64,000 bases of DNA from Rhododendron vialii (taxonomy: Eukaryota; Streptophyta; Magnoliopsida; Ericales; Ericaceae): assembly GCF_030253575.1 (NCBI RefSeq), contig NC_080559.1:26500501-26564500 (forward strand), given 5' to 3'. The notes beneath the pieces were generated by a model, which was not told where the DNA came from, searched no databases, and saw only the letters and a program-made list of their open reading frames with translations. The stretch's first letter is position 1; each line of letters opens with the position of its first letter. Of this stretch, positions 46,633 through 57,500 are shown one piece after another. The position numbers and the translations under genes are program-made.

Positions 46633-46893
46633 GGATGATCTTATGGTGTCTCCGGTCATTTTGGGGACACCGTAATTTTTTACATAACTGACAATTACAA
46701 GCATAACCAAAATCAGTGATATGTATAATCAAGACCTTACAAAGACATAATCCCCAAAATCTCTAGAATTTTTGAGGATTTTTGGGGTTATGCCTTGGTT
46801 ATACATATCACCGGTCTTGATTATGCTTGTAATGGTTGGTTATGCCAAAAATTACGGTGTCCCCAAATGACGGGTGGACATCATAGCATTTCC
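46633..46893. mobile_element. Second MITE of the same Mutator-like family
   Basis: It has the same arms (TCATTTTGGGGACACCGTAA on the left, TTACGGTGTCCCCAAATGA on the right) and the outer words GGATGATCTTATGG / ATCATAGCATTTCC. A decayed duplication, around TTTCTAA, lies outside. Only about 50 bp separate it from its sibling. Confidence 0.8.
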
Positions 46894-47465
46894 CTTTCTA
46901 AATAGGATGTCCATCTAGGAAAATACTTCGGTATCGGAAAATACTTTGATATCTCCTCCCCTTTTAGAGACACCGTAACTCCGATCCAATGGTTGAGGTT
47001 GTGTCACGCATGCAATTTTGACAAAAAATGACTGGTCAAACCAATCACCCAACAGGTCAACAAATTTGGTAGGAGTATAACAAAACGACTAAGGCTCCGT
47101 TCAGTTGCCAGAAATGTTGTACCGGAAAGTTATTCTCAAGAAAAGTTAAGTAAAGTGAAATAAAGGAAAAAGAAATCTATTTTCTTGTGAGTGTTCATTT
47201 GACAATTTTTTTTGCAGGAAAACTATACTGTAGTGGTTCATTTGCTAGGAAAAAACATTTATGAAAAACTTCTTTATTTTTAGGATGCTCCTAATGCCAC
47301 GACACAATTGTTTAGTGCCACGACACAACTGTGCCATTTGTCCTTTTACCCTTGCAAGGAAAACGAGACTTGAATGCCTGCTTCTCTCTCTTTCTCTCTC
47401 CAGAGATCCACACCTCATCTTCTCTCTCTTCAATCTATCGATTTCTCTAGGAATTTGCTTCTGGG

Positions 47466-48099
47466 TAGGGCCGTAAACGAACCGAATCGAGTCGAACCTT
47501 GTTACGTTCAGCTCGGGTTCGTTAAGGTATGAGTTCGGCTCGGATTTGGCTCGAGTTCGATTCGAGCCTGAATAACTTGACTCGAGTTCGGCTTGTTAAA
47601 ATTTTTCAAGGCTCGGTTCGGCTCGGTTGGGTTTCTTTAAGATACTAGTCTGACTCGAGTTCGATTCGAACTTGAACATCTTGGCTCGAGTTTGGCTCGT
47701 TAAACTCAAATGAATCGAGCCGAGCCGAATCTAAGCTTGAATTGAGCTCGTCAAGACTCAGGTTTGATTCTGCTCAGCTCATTAAATTCGAGCGAACCTA
47801 AACTCTCTCATTGATCGTATAGAATTTGGGAGAAAAATTAATATTGAATTATATGTACAACCTTAAAATTTTTTACATTTACAAATAGACCCCTATTGAA
47901 TTATTAATTAAATTTAAATATAGATTCGCGAACCTAACCGAGCTGAATACCGTTAAGCTTAGGTTCGGCTCATTTACGGAACGAGCTTAGAATTGAGGTT
48001 CAGGTTCAGTTCGTTTAGCAGACGAATCGAACTCGAACGAACTCTTACCGAACCGAGCCTCGAACAGTTCGCGAATGACTCAGTTCATTTACAGCCCTA
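47466..48099. mobile_element. Non-autonomous hAT-like element made of CGAGTTCG/GGCTCG arrays
   Basis: A perfect 8-bp duplication, CTTCTGGG, flanks it (47458-47465 and 48100-48107). Ends are TAGGGCCGTAAACGA and the inverse of TCATTTACAGCCCTA. Both sides are filled with repeated short words (TTCGGCTCG, CTCGAGTTCG, GAACCGAGC) around an AT-rich core. There is no coding capacity. It follows the same building plan as the element at 24735-25301 but with a different motif. Confidence 0.88.
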
Positions 48100-48185
48100 C
48101 TTCTGGGTCATTGCCAGGTAATTTGAATTTAAGGATTGATTTGACTTCTTATTTTCAATTTTATCCTCGTTGTCCTCATCCTTCT

Positions 48186-48207
48186 AATAATAATAATAAT
48201 AATAATT
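48186..48207. repeat. (TAA)n microsatellite
   Basis: About seven TAA units in an AT-rich context. Confidence 0.9.
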
Positions 48208-48427
48208 TGGGCTATTTTGCTGCCCTAAAACCCCGAGTTCATTAGCCAAGACGCCACTGTTTACGACTTTCGTTCATAACTTTTAATGTCTATCATGACT
48301 TGGAAGCTTAATAATCAAAAGGTTGTTGTGACTACTGCCAGAATTGAATCATGCAATTGTTTCACTTTTCATTCGTTTTATATTTGATTTTTTCTTAGCT
48401 CAGTACCCACAAGCTAGTGGATCCGGG

Positions 48428-48830
48428 GACTATACTGTGCAGTCCGTGCTGTACAGTGTGCTGCGTGGCTGTCAGCCCGGCCTTGCCGGCATCGGTCCGA
48501 CGATTGGAGATGTCCACTGCGTAGAGCTTGTTGACTACTACAAGTCTACCAAAAATCAACTTGATTAAATATTGTTAAATGTCTCATCGGAATATATATA
48601 ACTTGAAAAGAATGAATTCTAATGGATACAAAACACTGGATCAAAACCACTGAATTCATTTTTTTCAAGTTATATGTATTCCGATGAAATACTTAACAGT
48701 ATTTGATCGAGTTAATTTTTGGTACACTTATAGTATTCGACGAGCTCTATGCAGTGAACGTCTCCGATCGTTGAACCGATGCCGGCGGCTGCGTAGCATG
48801 CTATGCAGCACGGAGCTGGACAGCATAGTC
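48428..48830. repeat. Fold-back MITE
   Basis: The ends GACTATACTGTGCAGTCCGTG and its partner on the right (CACGGAGCTGGACAGCATAGTC) pair. Inside, GGAATATATATAACTTGAAA pairs with TTTCAAGTTATATGTATTCC, and the ATGTCCACTGCGTAGAGC block pairs with GCTCTATGCAGTGAACGT. No target-site duplication is fixed. Confidence 0.7.
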
Positions 48831-49228
48831 AAATGAATTACAACGAAATTCCAATCACTTAACGATGTAGAGATCTGGTAAAAACCTAGACGGGAATAGT
48901 TCGCTAGAGGAGAGAGAAGAGTAGAGAGATTTTAGCGAGAGCACAACCTAGAAGCAGTGTGGTTTCCACTCATTAGAGCCACACGGGTGCTTCTGATTCG
49001 ACACCAAAGGAGCATCAGCTGTTTTATAATCTCTGAATTTCTTTTCTTTAGTGACAAAACATGATATAGTATGAAAAAAGAGGAGGGAGAGAGAGAGAGA
49101 GAGAGAAACATGATAGTATGAAAAAAGAGGAGAGAGAGAGTGATGGGCGGTGTGAGATGTAGAGAGGGAGAGATGGCCCACCCTAGTATGTACGCGTAGC
49201 AAAAGAGTGGTGCTACAGTTTCCGATGA

Positions 49229-49562
49229 GAGGAATCCCGAAGCCCCACCGGGTACACTCTGGCCACCGGACGGCCGATCCGAGCCGTCTAAAATTTTTTT
49301 AAAAAAAACAAGTGGTTTAGCGCAAAAATAAACGGCATCCGACCTTTGTAGGTAGCCGATCCAAGCACTCTATTTTTGACCAATCCAAACACTCCATTTT
49401 TGGCCGATCCAAACACAAAAATGAATTGTTTGGATCGGCCATCTACACACGTCGGATGCTGTTTATTCTTGGGGAAGCCCACTTGGTTTTTTTTTTTAGA
49501 ATTTTTGGACGGCTCGGATCGACCGTCCGGTGGCCGGAGTGTGCTAGACGGGGCATCGGATT
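49229..49562. mobile_element. Fold-back MITE, diverged sibling of the 62.3-kb element
   Basis: The arms GGCCACCGGACGGCCGATCC and GGATCGACCGTCCGGTGGCC are inverted, and AGCCGTCTAAAATTTT pairs with AATTTTTGGACGGCT. The loop side carries repeated TCCAAACACTC words. A likely decayed 9-bp duplication is TTTCCGATG / TTTCCGATC outside the ends. Confidence 0.7.
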
Positions 49563-49565
49563 TCC

Positions 49566-50669
49566 GATCGGGATTTTGGGTTGGTAAGCTTAGACTTTCC
49601 GGTAGCAAAAGCAGAGCCTTGGTACAACATAAGCATCCTCCGTTAAGAAATTGACAGTGTAAGTGTAACAGTAATTAAAAAAAAATCTTGTACTTAAAAT
49701 TTAGAGGTTTCATTAATATTTATGGAAGTTTGTAGATCTATCTGACATTGGACTGAAAGTCCATAGGCTTTTTCCCAAATTTTTTTTTAATATAAATAGA
49801 AATTGATATTCGCGTTTCTATTTTGATGCAGACGCTCTACTTTGTTTATAAAGTTACTAGTAATTTCACGTTAAAAGTGAAGCGTCTGCATCAAAAAAGA
49901 AAACGCAGATATTAATTCTCATATAATTTCATGAATAAAATAGAACGACTGCATTAAAAAAGAGAACACAAATATCAATTTTCATATAAATTCTCTTAAA
50001 AGATAAGGAGCAAACCGTTCCGACAAAATGGTCACTGACAGGAGGGACAAGATTCTGGTATTAGGAAGCTTCCAATGCAAATTAAGATTACATTAGTACT
50101 ATATGATTTATGTAACCACTGTAATTTTCCTTCTTATTTTCCCTTCCATTTTCCCGCAAAAACTGATCGACGGTCCTAAACTCTCCCCCAAACCAATTTT
50201 AGGTCAAGGCTACGTAAAAAAGACTCTCCATCGGAGCTAACATTTTCTCTTCCGATCGAATCAGGTTTGTTATTCCTTCAATCTCTTGTGTATTTAAACG
50301 TGATTTCTCTCAAATATATTTCCCATTTCCATACATATATACGCACACAGATTTTATGTTTTGGTGCGTCGTACTATGGATTGTTGATTGTTTTTGTGCT
50401 TTATTCGATTCATCAGTTATCTCTCTACTTTACCCACAACGTTGTTATTGTCAGTTTATATGCCTTCGATTTCGTGGCTTCTTTGTGCGGTCAAATTTAG
50501 GGTTCTTGGGCGTTCTCGTGTGGTTCGAAATCGGAAGAATTATGTACCAAGTATGGCGGAAGTCAGATCCATTTTAAGAGCTCTATGGATTACTTTTGCT
50601 TTAATTTCGGTCCGACGTTTGAAGATTGATCTCATTTGAACAAAACCTCTTAGTTGCTATCAACTCCTT
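49566..50669. other. Region upstream of the E3 ligase gene
   Basis: It includes a partial third copy of the 31.7-kb repeat near 50025-50075. A leader exon may end near 50264 (TCGAATCAG before GTTTGT), but this is a guess. No protein is recognised. Confidence 0.35.
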
Positions 50670-50774
50670 TAGGGCCAATCCCCACAGAGCTTTGCAAGTA
50701 GGCGGTGGGATTGGGCCCCGGGATTAGTCGAGGTGCGCATAAGCTAGCCTAGACACCTAAGTTATCAAAAAAAT
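50670..50774 (+). mobile_element. SINE 3' fragment (Au-like tail)
   Basis: The word GGGATTAGTCGAGGTGCGC, followed by AAGCTAGCCTAGACACC and an A-rich end, is like the 3' region of widespread tRNA-derived plant SINEs of the Au type. The tRNA-like head with its A and B boxes is missing, so it is truncated. Confidence 0.5.
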
Positions 50775-51577
50775 AATTTGGACAAACCCTGTCTTTTACT
50801 TTTTTGGGGTTTAAAGTGAGGAGAAGGGAATTGTGATTGGGGTTCTGTTTGGTGGCGTTTTGATCTATCATCAAATGACGGACCGAATTATGCCGGGGTT
50901 TGCCCAATTTATCAGAAAAAGGTGTTTTTTCCCTACTACTATGAAAATTGTTTCAATAGGTTGGTAGAGAAGAGTTATAGGAAACTATCCAAAAAGGGGG
51001 TTTTAAAAAAAAACAATTGAACCCAAGAATAAAAAGCTGGTGTTCCGTTTGACTTATTTTCTGACGTTGGACAGGTAGAATGGGGCAAAAGAAAAACGGT
51101 AATGGCCTTGCCTAAGAAGACGGAGGAAGCATTGTTGAGTTGAAATTTCTGATGACAGTGCGGAAGATACAACGGAGGTAGGAAAACTTAAATAGCAATT
51201 GTAGTAAATGTTGGCCTGATAGTCTGTTTGTGCTGTTTTAATCCTAAATCCTTTGTTTTCATACTGCTCGAAAGCTGGAAACCCGACATTAGGGTGCTTA
51301 TCGAAGGTCATTTATGCTTGTTTATGTTATCCAGGTGCGTAACTATGGTTCAGTTTTGTTTTTGAGTGCAGGTGTTCTGATTTCATATCGGGGCATTTCA
51401 AGGATCTTTTAAAAGGTTGATATTGGAGGGGGGTTCAAGGCTGCCCACTAATTCATAGTCTTGGCCTCTCCAGCTTGCTCCTATTCTGATAAGTTTCGAA
51501 CCAGGAAGGTCATGCTAACTTGGGTCTTATGAGAGTTTGAAACCTTGGTTGTGGTTAAGAAGATATTGTTATTACCC

Positions 51578-54500
51578 ATGGCTGTGAGCTACTTATCGAT
51601 CTCGGCAGTTTGCACACTGGTTAGCTTTGTCAGCCTCCAGTATTGGACACAACTGTCACTTCAGAAGCTAACTTCAGATGGGTTAATTGGTGAGGATTCT
51701 ATGGAACGTGGGAATATGCGCTATACGTTACAGCTGCTGTTGGGTTCTCAAGCCACAATTGCCTTGTTGGCTACTTTTTCAATTAATGTATTTATCCTGC
51801 TCATTCTGGGGCTTAAGGTAAGTTTTGGTTTTCGGTTCCTGTTGATCTCTGCAATTTATTTTGGCATTTGGATGTAGGAGAATGAGTGGATAGGTCTCTA
51901 TCCTCCTTAGAATGGTCTTTACCTGACATAAATTCAGATATGTTTCAGCTTCATTTCAAATCATCGTTGTGTTCTCCAATTGTTATCCTTTTCTCTCATG
52001 TTTATGCAGTACTTCTGAATTGTTTCTGCTTTAAGTTGGTTGGAACAAGAAGAACTTGCCAACAGGCCCTATTTATTGGTTTTAACAGAACCCTACAATA
52101 ACCAAAAAAATTGCCAAATTTTGTGCTACCTAGCATGGCATCAGGTAAAGACATTTTTTTGGTTAGAAATTTAGAATAGCTGGAAGCCTGGAACTAATAA
52201 AACCTGGGAATTTTAGCCGTAACATTCCAAAAAGTGATAAATGATGATTAATAATTTTAGTTTAGGTCATCAAGAAATCAGCAACCTCTGAGTTCTCTGT
52301 CATTTGGGTAATCAATCCCATACAGTTGCCAAAAACTCAACCTTAAGGTCCGTGGTTCTTTAACATCAGAGAGATTTTCCCATAGCTTGATAATTATCAT
52401 TTATCTTCATTCTGATATCAAATTGATGTAACCTAGATCTCAAAAATATACATTCTGAACATGTCATAAGTGTGTGCGTGTGACTGTTCTATCTTCCCAT
52501 ATATGGTGAGAGTTGTGAGACGGAACCCAAAAAATACCAAAGTTTCCTAGAACTCATCAAACCTTTGAGGTAGCAAATTCGCGTCCGGCTTTATTCCTAA
52601 AAGTAACTACCTCATTAAATATGAATATGCATTAGCATCATACCAAAGACCTTGTAATATGATTACTAATTAAACTGTCTAAACAAATCATGTTGATTTT
52701 GAGTCTTAACTCAACTAGGTGCAGCACAGAACCATATAAAAAGCCGCTGATTGGGACTGCAACGTTATTGTAGGGTACTTAGTGGTTGATGGATTTGCTT
52801 TGGTTTTGTCTACATTAGTTTTAGTTTAATTCGTGAAAGTAGTCTTCTACGGAGGCATCGTTGCTTGATTGATATGTTCGTTGTTCTATTCGTGCAGAGT
52901 ATATTTTTTGTGGAGTTGCACTCATCTGAAATTCGAAAACTGGGGGAGAGACTTATTAACTATGTTATTTATAAGGTAAAGCTTGTTAATTTGTTGCAAA
53001 GATATGAAGTGCATTTACATATTTATGCTTTCGGCTTCTCATTTGTGTCACCGACAATGTTGTCGTGATCATACGTTATTGAGGCCCCGTTACACTAACA
53101 AAATAAGTACTTATTTTTAACCCAATAAGAACCCATGTTCCACTAACTTTTTGCCTTCTTATTTCTATATTCCAAAAACCCAAAATAATGAATTTATTAC
53201 TTATCTGTACCATTTTTTGATCGCTTATATCTTTCAATTTATTATGAATTTCATGATTTTGCAAACTTTTTATAATAGAACTAATTGAGATCTATCAAAC
53301 AAGATTCATATTGCATATTTTTTGAGTTCCATATTGAAAGATTTAAGCAATCAAAAATGGCACACGGAATAAGTTTTTATTTCTTAAGAACCCTTAGTGG
53401 AACAAGGGTTCTTATTTCCCCTTCCAAAAACCCAAAACAAGTACTTATTTTTTAAGGGGCCTTGGCGGAACGGGGCCTGAGCCTTTTGAGGTTGTCTGTC
53501 CATTTTATCATTATTACCAAGTTGTGCTGTGGTAGTTGATTTCCTTTCAGAATGTGTTATTTTTTCTCTATGTGATGCTTAAATGGAATTAATATTTTAG
53601 AAATCAAGAAGTGGTGTTGTGTGTGTATATTCTGTCATTTTTTGGGGCTACAGGCATTAATTCGGATAAGTTGCTTTTCATTCTCATCAATCAAAAGTTG
53701 GTATTCTTCTCTAATTGTTTGATGACTGTTGAGCAGGGGGCATTTCTTCCTTTGGTCATCCCACCAACGATATTTCAAGCCGTCCTATGGTCCACATGGC
53801 TTACCATCCTTTGTTCGTTAAAGGTTCTTGAATAGCATTTCAAGATGTAGGTTCGTTGTGTATGGAACTTAACTGGCTTATATCTTAACCCACCTTTGTT
53901 AATAATGTACAGATGTTCCAAGCTTTGGCAAGAGATCGACTTGAGCGCTTGAATGCATCTCCTTCTGCAACACCATGGACATATCTTCGTGTATATTCTG
54001 TATTATTGTTCGTTATAGCCAGCGACTTGCTCTGGTACTACTGAACACTCTAAGCTTGATAAGTACCCTTGCAAAAAATTTTGGGGTTTCAAGTTCCTTT
54101 GATTGTCCAAAATTTTTTCCTAGGTTAGAACTTTGAAAAGAGGAATGCATTGGGAAGAAACATTAGTTCTCTCAGAAATAAAATTTGTTTTATTTGGAAG
54201 GAAAAGTTGTCATGGTCAAGCAAAGGCTATTTTGAATATATAAGGCAGAAATAGTCCATAAACTTTTTAGGAAATTCACCGCTGTATGGCTGACCGGCGG
54301 TTACTAGCGATTCTAGCTTCATGCAGGCGAGTTGCAGCCTGCAATCCTGTACTTCGACAAATGATGAGAGGTTCTAAACTGCAGAAGCTACCGTTGCATG
54401 CATATCTCTGGATCAATTTTTAAAACTGCAGATGCTCAACTGACAAATGATGAGAGAGAGAGTACTTCGACAAATGATGAGAGGCTCTAACGATCACTTT

Positions 54501-57500
54501 TTTTAAACATATTTTTTCTCAATTATTTTCATCCACAAACAAATACTTATCCTTGATATATCAGTTGAGCAAACTGCTTATTTTATGGTCAACCAAGATT
54601 CCAGAATAAATGCAGGTAGGCAGAGACAATCTGCTGATTTCTCCAACTTCTCTTAACGGATACAAAAGTTATGAACCATTAGTTGAATTATTATATCTGG
54701 TCGACCCCAGGAGTTAATGTCCATGCTATTTGTTCTCTCACATCTTGATTTACTTTTATGTGTTGTTACTCTTCTCATTGGTCTTGTTTTTTGCTGCTTA
54801 CAGGATAAACCTATGCCTACTGATATCTCCAACATTAGGATCATCTCTGTTTCTGTTGCTATTCTTTGAGCCTCTCAGTATTGCTTTTGAGACGTCACAG
54901 GTACTCTTGCCTGGAAGTGGTTTCAGTTTCATAGCGGATAGACATTCAGTAACAGATAGAAAATTTCTTTGTAGGCTGTCGTGATACATGGTTTCCAGTT
55001 GCTCGATATATGGATCCACCACACGTCAGGGAACGGTTCAATTTGCGAGAGATCCAAGCTCTTTGATATGTCAGCAGCAGGTAGTTTTGAAACTATTGTA
55101 GGTATACATGTCTTTTTTTGGTAATTGTATTTACTTTAATGAGGGTAGGAGTTCATAGGCTCCACGCAATTGTTATGTTGTGTTTGCTTCGTTCATAGCT
55201 TCCAAAAATTGGTGAAAGTATACTGCTATTATTTTTCTCCTTAGTCATGAAGTATATCATGATCTTTGAGGGGAGACATGTTTTCTGAAGCATGACACTG
55301 TAGATATATTTTGTTTCCCTTATTGTTTTTCTTAGAACATAAAGTCAGGAAAGGGAGAGTTTTGACGTGTAAAACCAACAAAACTTGGCTATCAGCTAAC
55401 AAGTTCGGTTCCTATGTATGGTGTATGGACATTCACTGACCATTGAAAATTATCAGCCAAATTGAGGCGAACAGAATGGACAAAATCGGGCCGTTGCTTG
55501 GTGCAGTAAGTAAAGGTTAGGGATATCAGGCATAAGAATGCACGGTTGTGTCTTAGAGAGCCAGTTTGTTCCAATAATGCCAGTACTTATTCCTCTCGGC
55601 AATAATTTTTTTTTTCTCGGCACATCAAAAAAGATTTTATTAAGATCGATAGGGTACATCGAACAAAAGATTAAAATAAAAGTTAAAAGAACATCCAATA
55701 AAAGATTGGATGAGAAGCAGAAAAACACCTAAAATGAGTACATCTCAGATTCTAATTCTTCTGATTCCATCCAAAGCCCTTTTGAAGTCCTCCACTTGAT
55801 AAAGCTTAATATCGAATTTCGCTTTGATCAAAATAGCGACTCTTGTCTTCACCAAGTCACAAATTTCCATAACCTCTAGCTCGGAGTTGTTGAACACCTT
55901 ATCATTCCTTGCCAGCCAAATAGACCACATCACAGCATAAAGGCAAGCTTCCCAAATTGATTTCTCAAGGTTAGAGAAATTATTATCGAACCACCATTCA
56001 ATAAGGCCAATGATTGAACCAGGGCTTACCCAAGAAATGTTCCACCACTTTAGAATTACTGCCCACACCCTCCATGAAAATCTACATAAAAGCATCAGGT
56101 GCTGAGGAGTTTCCTCTGCCATCAAGCATAGCGGACATAACTCCACCACTTTGTTCCAATAATGCCAGTCTGGAATAACACTCGGTAGTTGTAAGGACCT
56201 TCCATGTTAAGACAATAGGTTAGGGAGGAATGAAGAGAGTACTTATGGGCTGACCCTGCGGAGCTAGATTCATGGTCAACAAAGTGCACCTGTCTTCATT
56301 TTCTTCTTTTACACGTTTGATGCTTGTTTTTATTCTGAATTTGACCTTTTTTTAGTTGGTGTTCATCTTGGGAATGTAGAGTGATTTAAAAAACTTGCTA
56401 AGGTCAATGCTTTCCATGATTCTTGTAAATTGTCCTTTTTCTATTGTATTGTTATTGCTGCTGTTTCTGAATGTCATGGGTAGCTCTAATTCTTGTGGTG
56501 GACTGAATTTGCCTTTACTGATAAATATTGTGAGTTTGATGGCAGGTTCATTATTGGAATGGAAAGGATTACTTATCCGCAACTTGGGTTTTTTTCTGGA
56601 CATGATGACGTTATTGATGGCACTTGGTCATTATGTGCATATTTGGTGGCTTCATGGCATGGCATTTCATCTTGTGGATATAGTTCTTTTCCTGAATATA
56701 AGGGTAAATCGGCCTCTTTTTTTTGTGTGGATATTTCGACGTTGATTGGACTTAATTATTTTCATTTGCCTATTTCATGGTGGTTTTAATTACTTCCTAT
56801 AATGGAACAGGCTTTGTTAAGTGCAATTGTGAAACGCATCAGAGGATTTATTAGGCTAAGGATAGCTTTACGTGCCCTTCATGGGGCACTTCCTGATGCA
56901 ACATCTGAAGAGATAAAAACATATGATGACGAATGCGCCATCTGTAGGGTAAGCTTATTAGCTTAGTTCATTCCTGATTCTCTGTTTGATTTTCATATTT
57001 ATCTCCTAGTTCTGATGGGTTGGCAAACGATAGGAACCAATGGCAAAGGCTAAGAGACTGTCTTGTAATCATCTTTTCCATCTTGCGTGTTTGAGATCGT
57101 GGTATGAGCTATTTTGCTTCTTGGAAATGTTATTTTGCATGTGAAAATTCAATGTGGGTGCTGACATTGACACTTCAATGTTAGGTTGGATCAAGGTTTA
57201 ACTGAGAATTATTCATGCCCCACTTGTCGAAAACCACTTCATGCGGGGAGACCAGAAGAGGAAGCGAATCCTCGCGCAGTAGATGTATCAACTGATGAGC
57301 AACTTGCTCGTCAAATAAGCACTGGACTTGATCGGCATAATCCTCCTGGTCATACCATGCCCACAGGAGTGTTCCCCAATCAGATGCAGAATCCTTTAGA
57401 AGGTGGTGCTTGGAGGTTAGTGTTCTTATGTCTAGTGCATGCATTCATCTAGGCTGATGCTTTTTGCATATGGCTGAAAAAGTGCCTCTTATATGGCATT

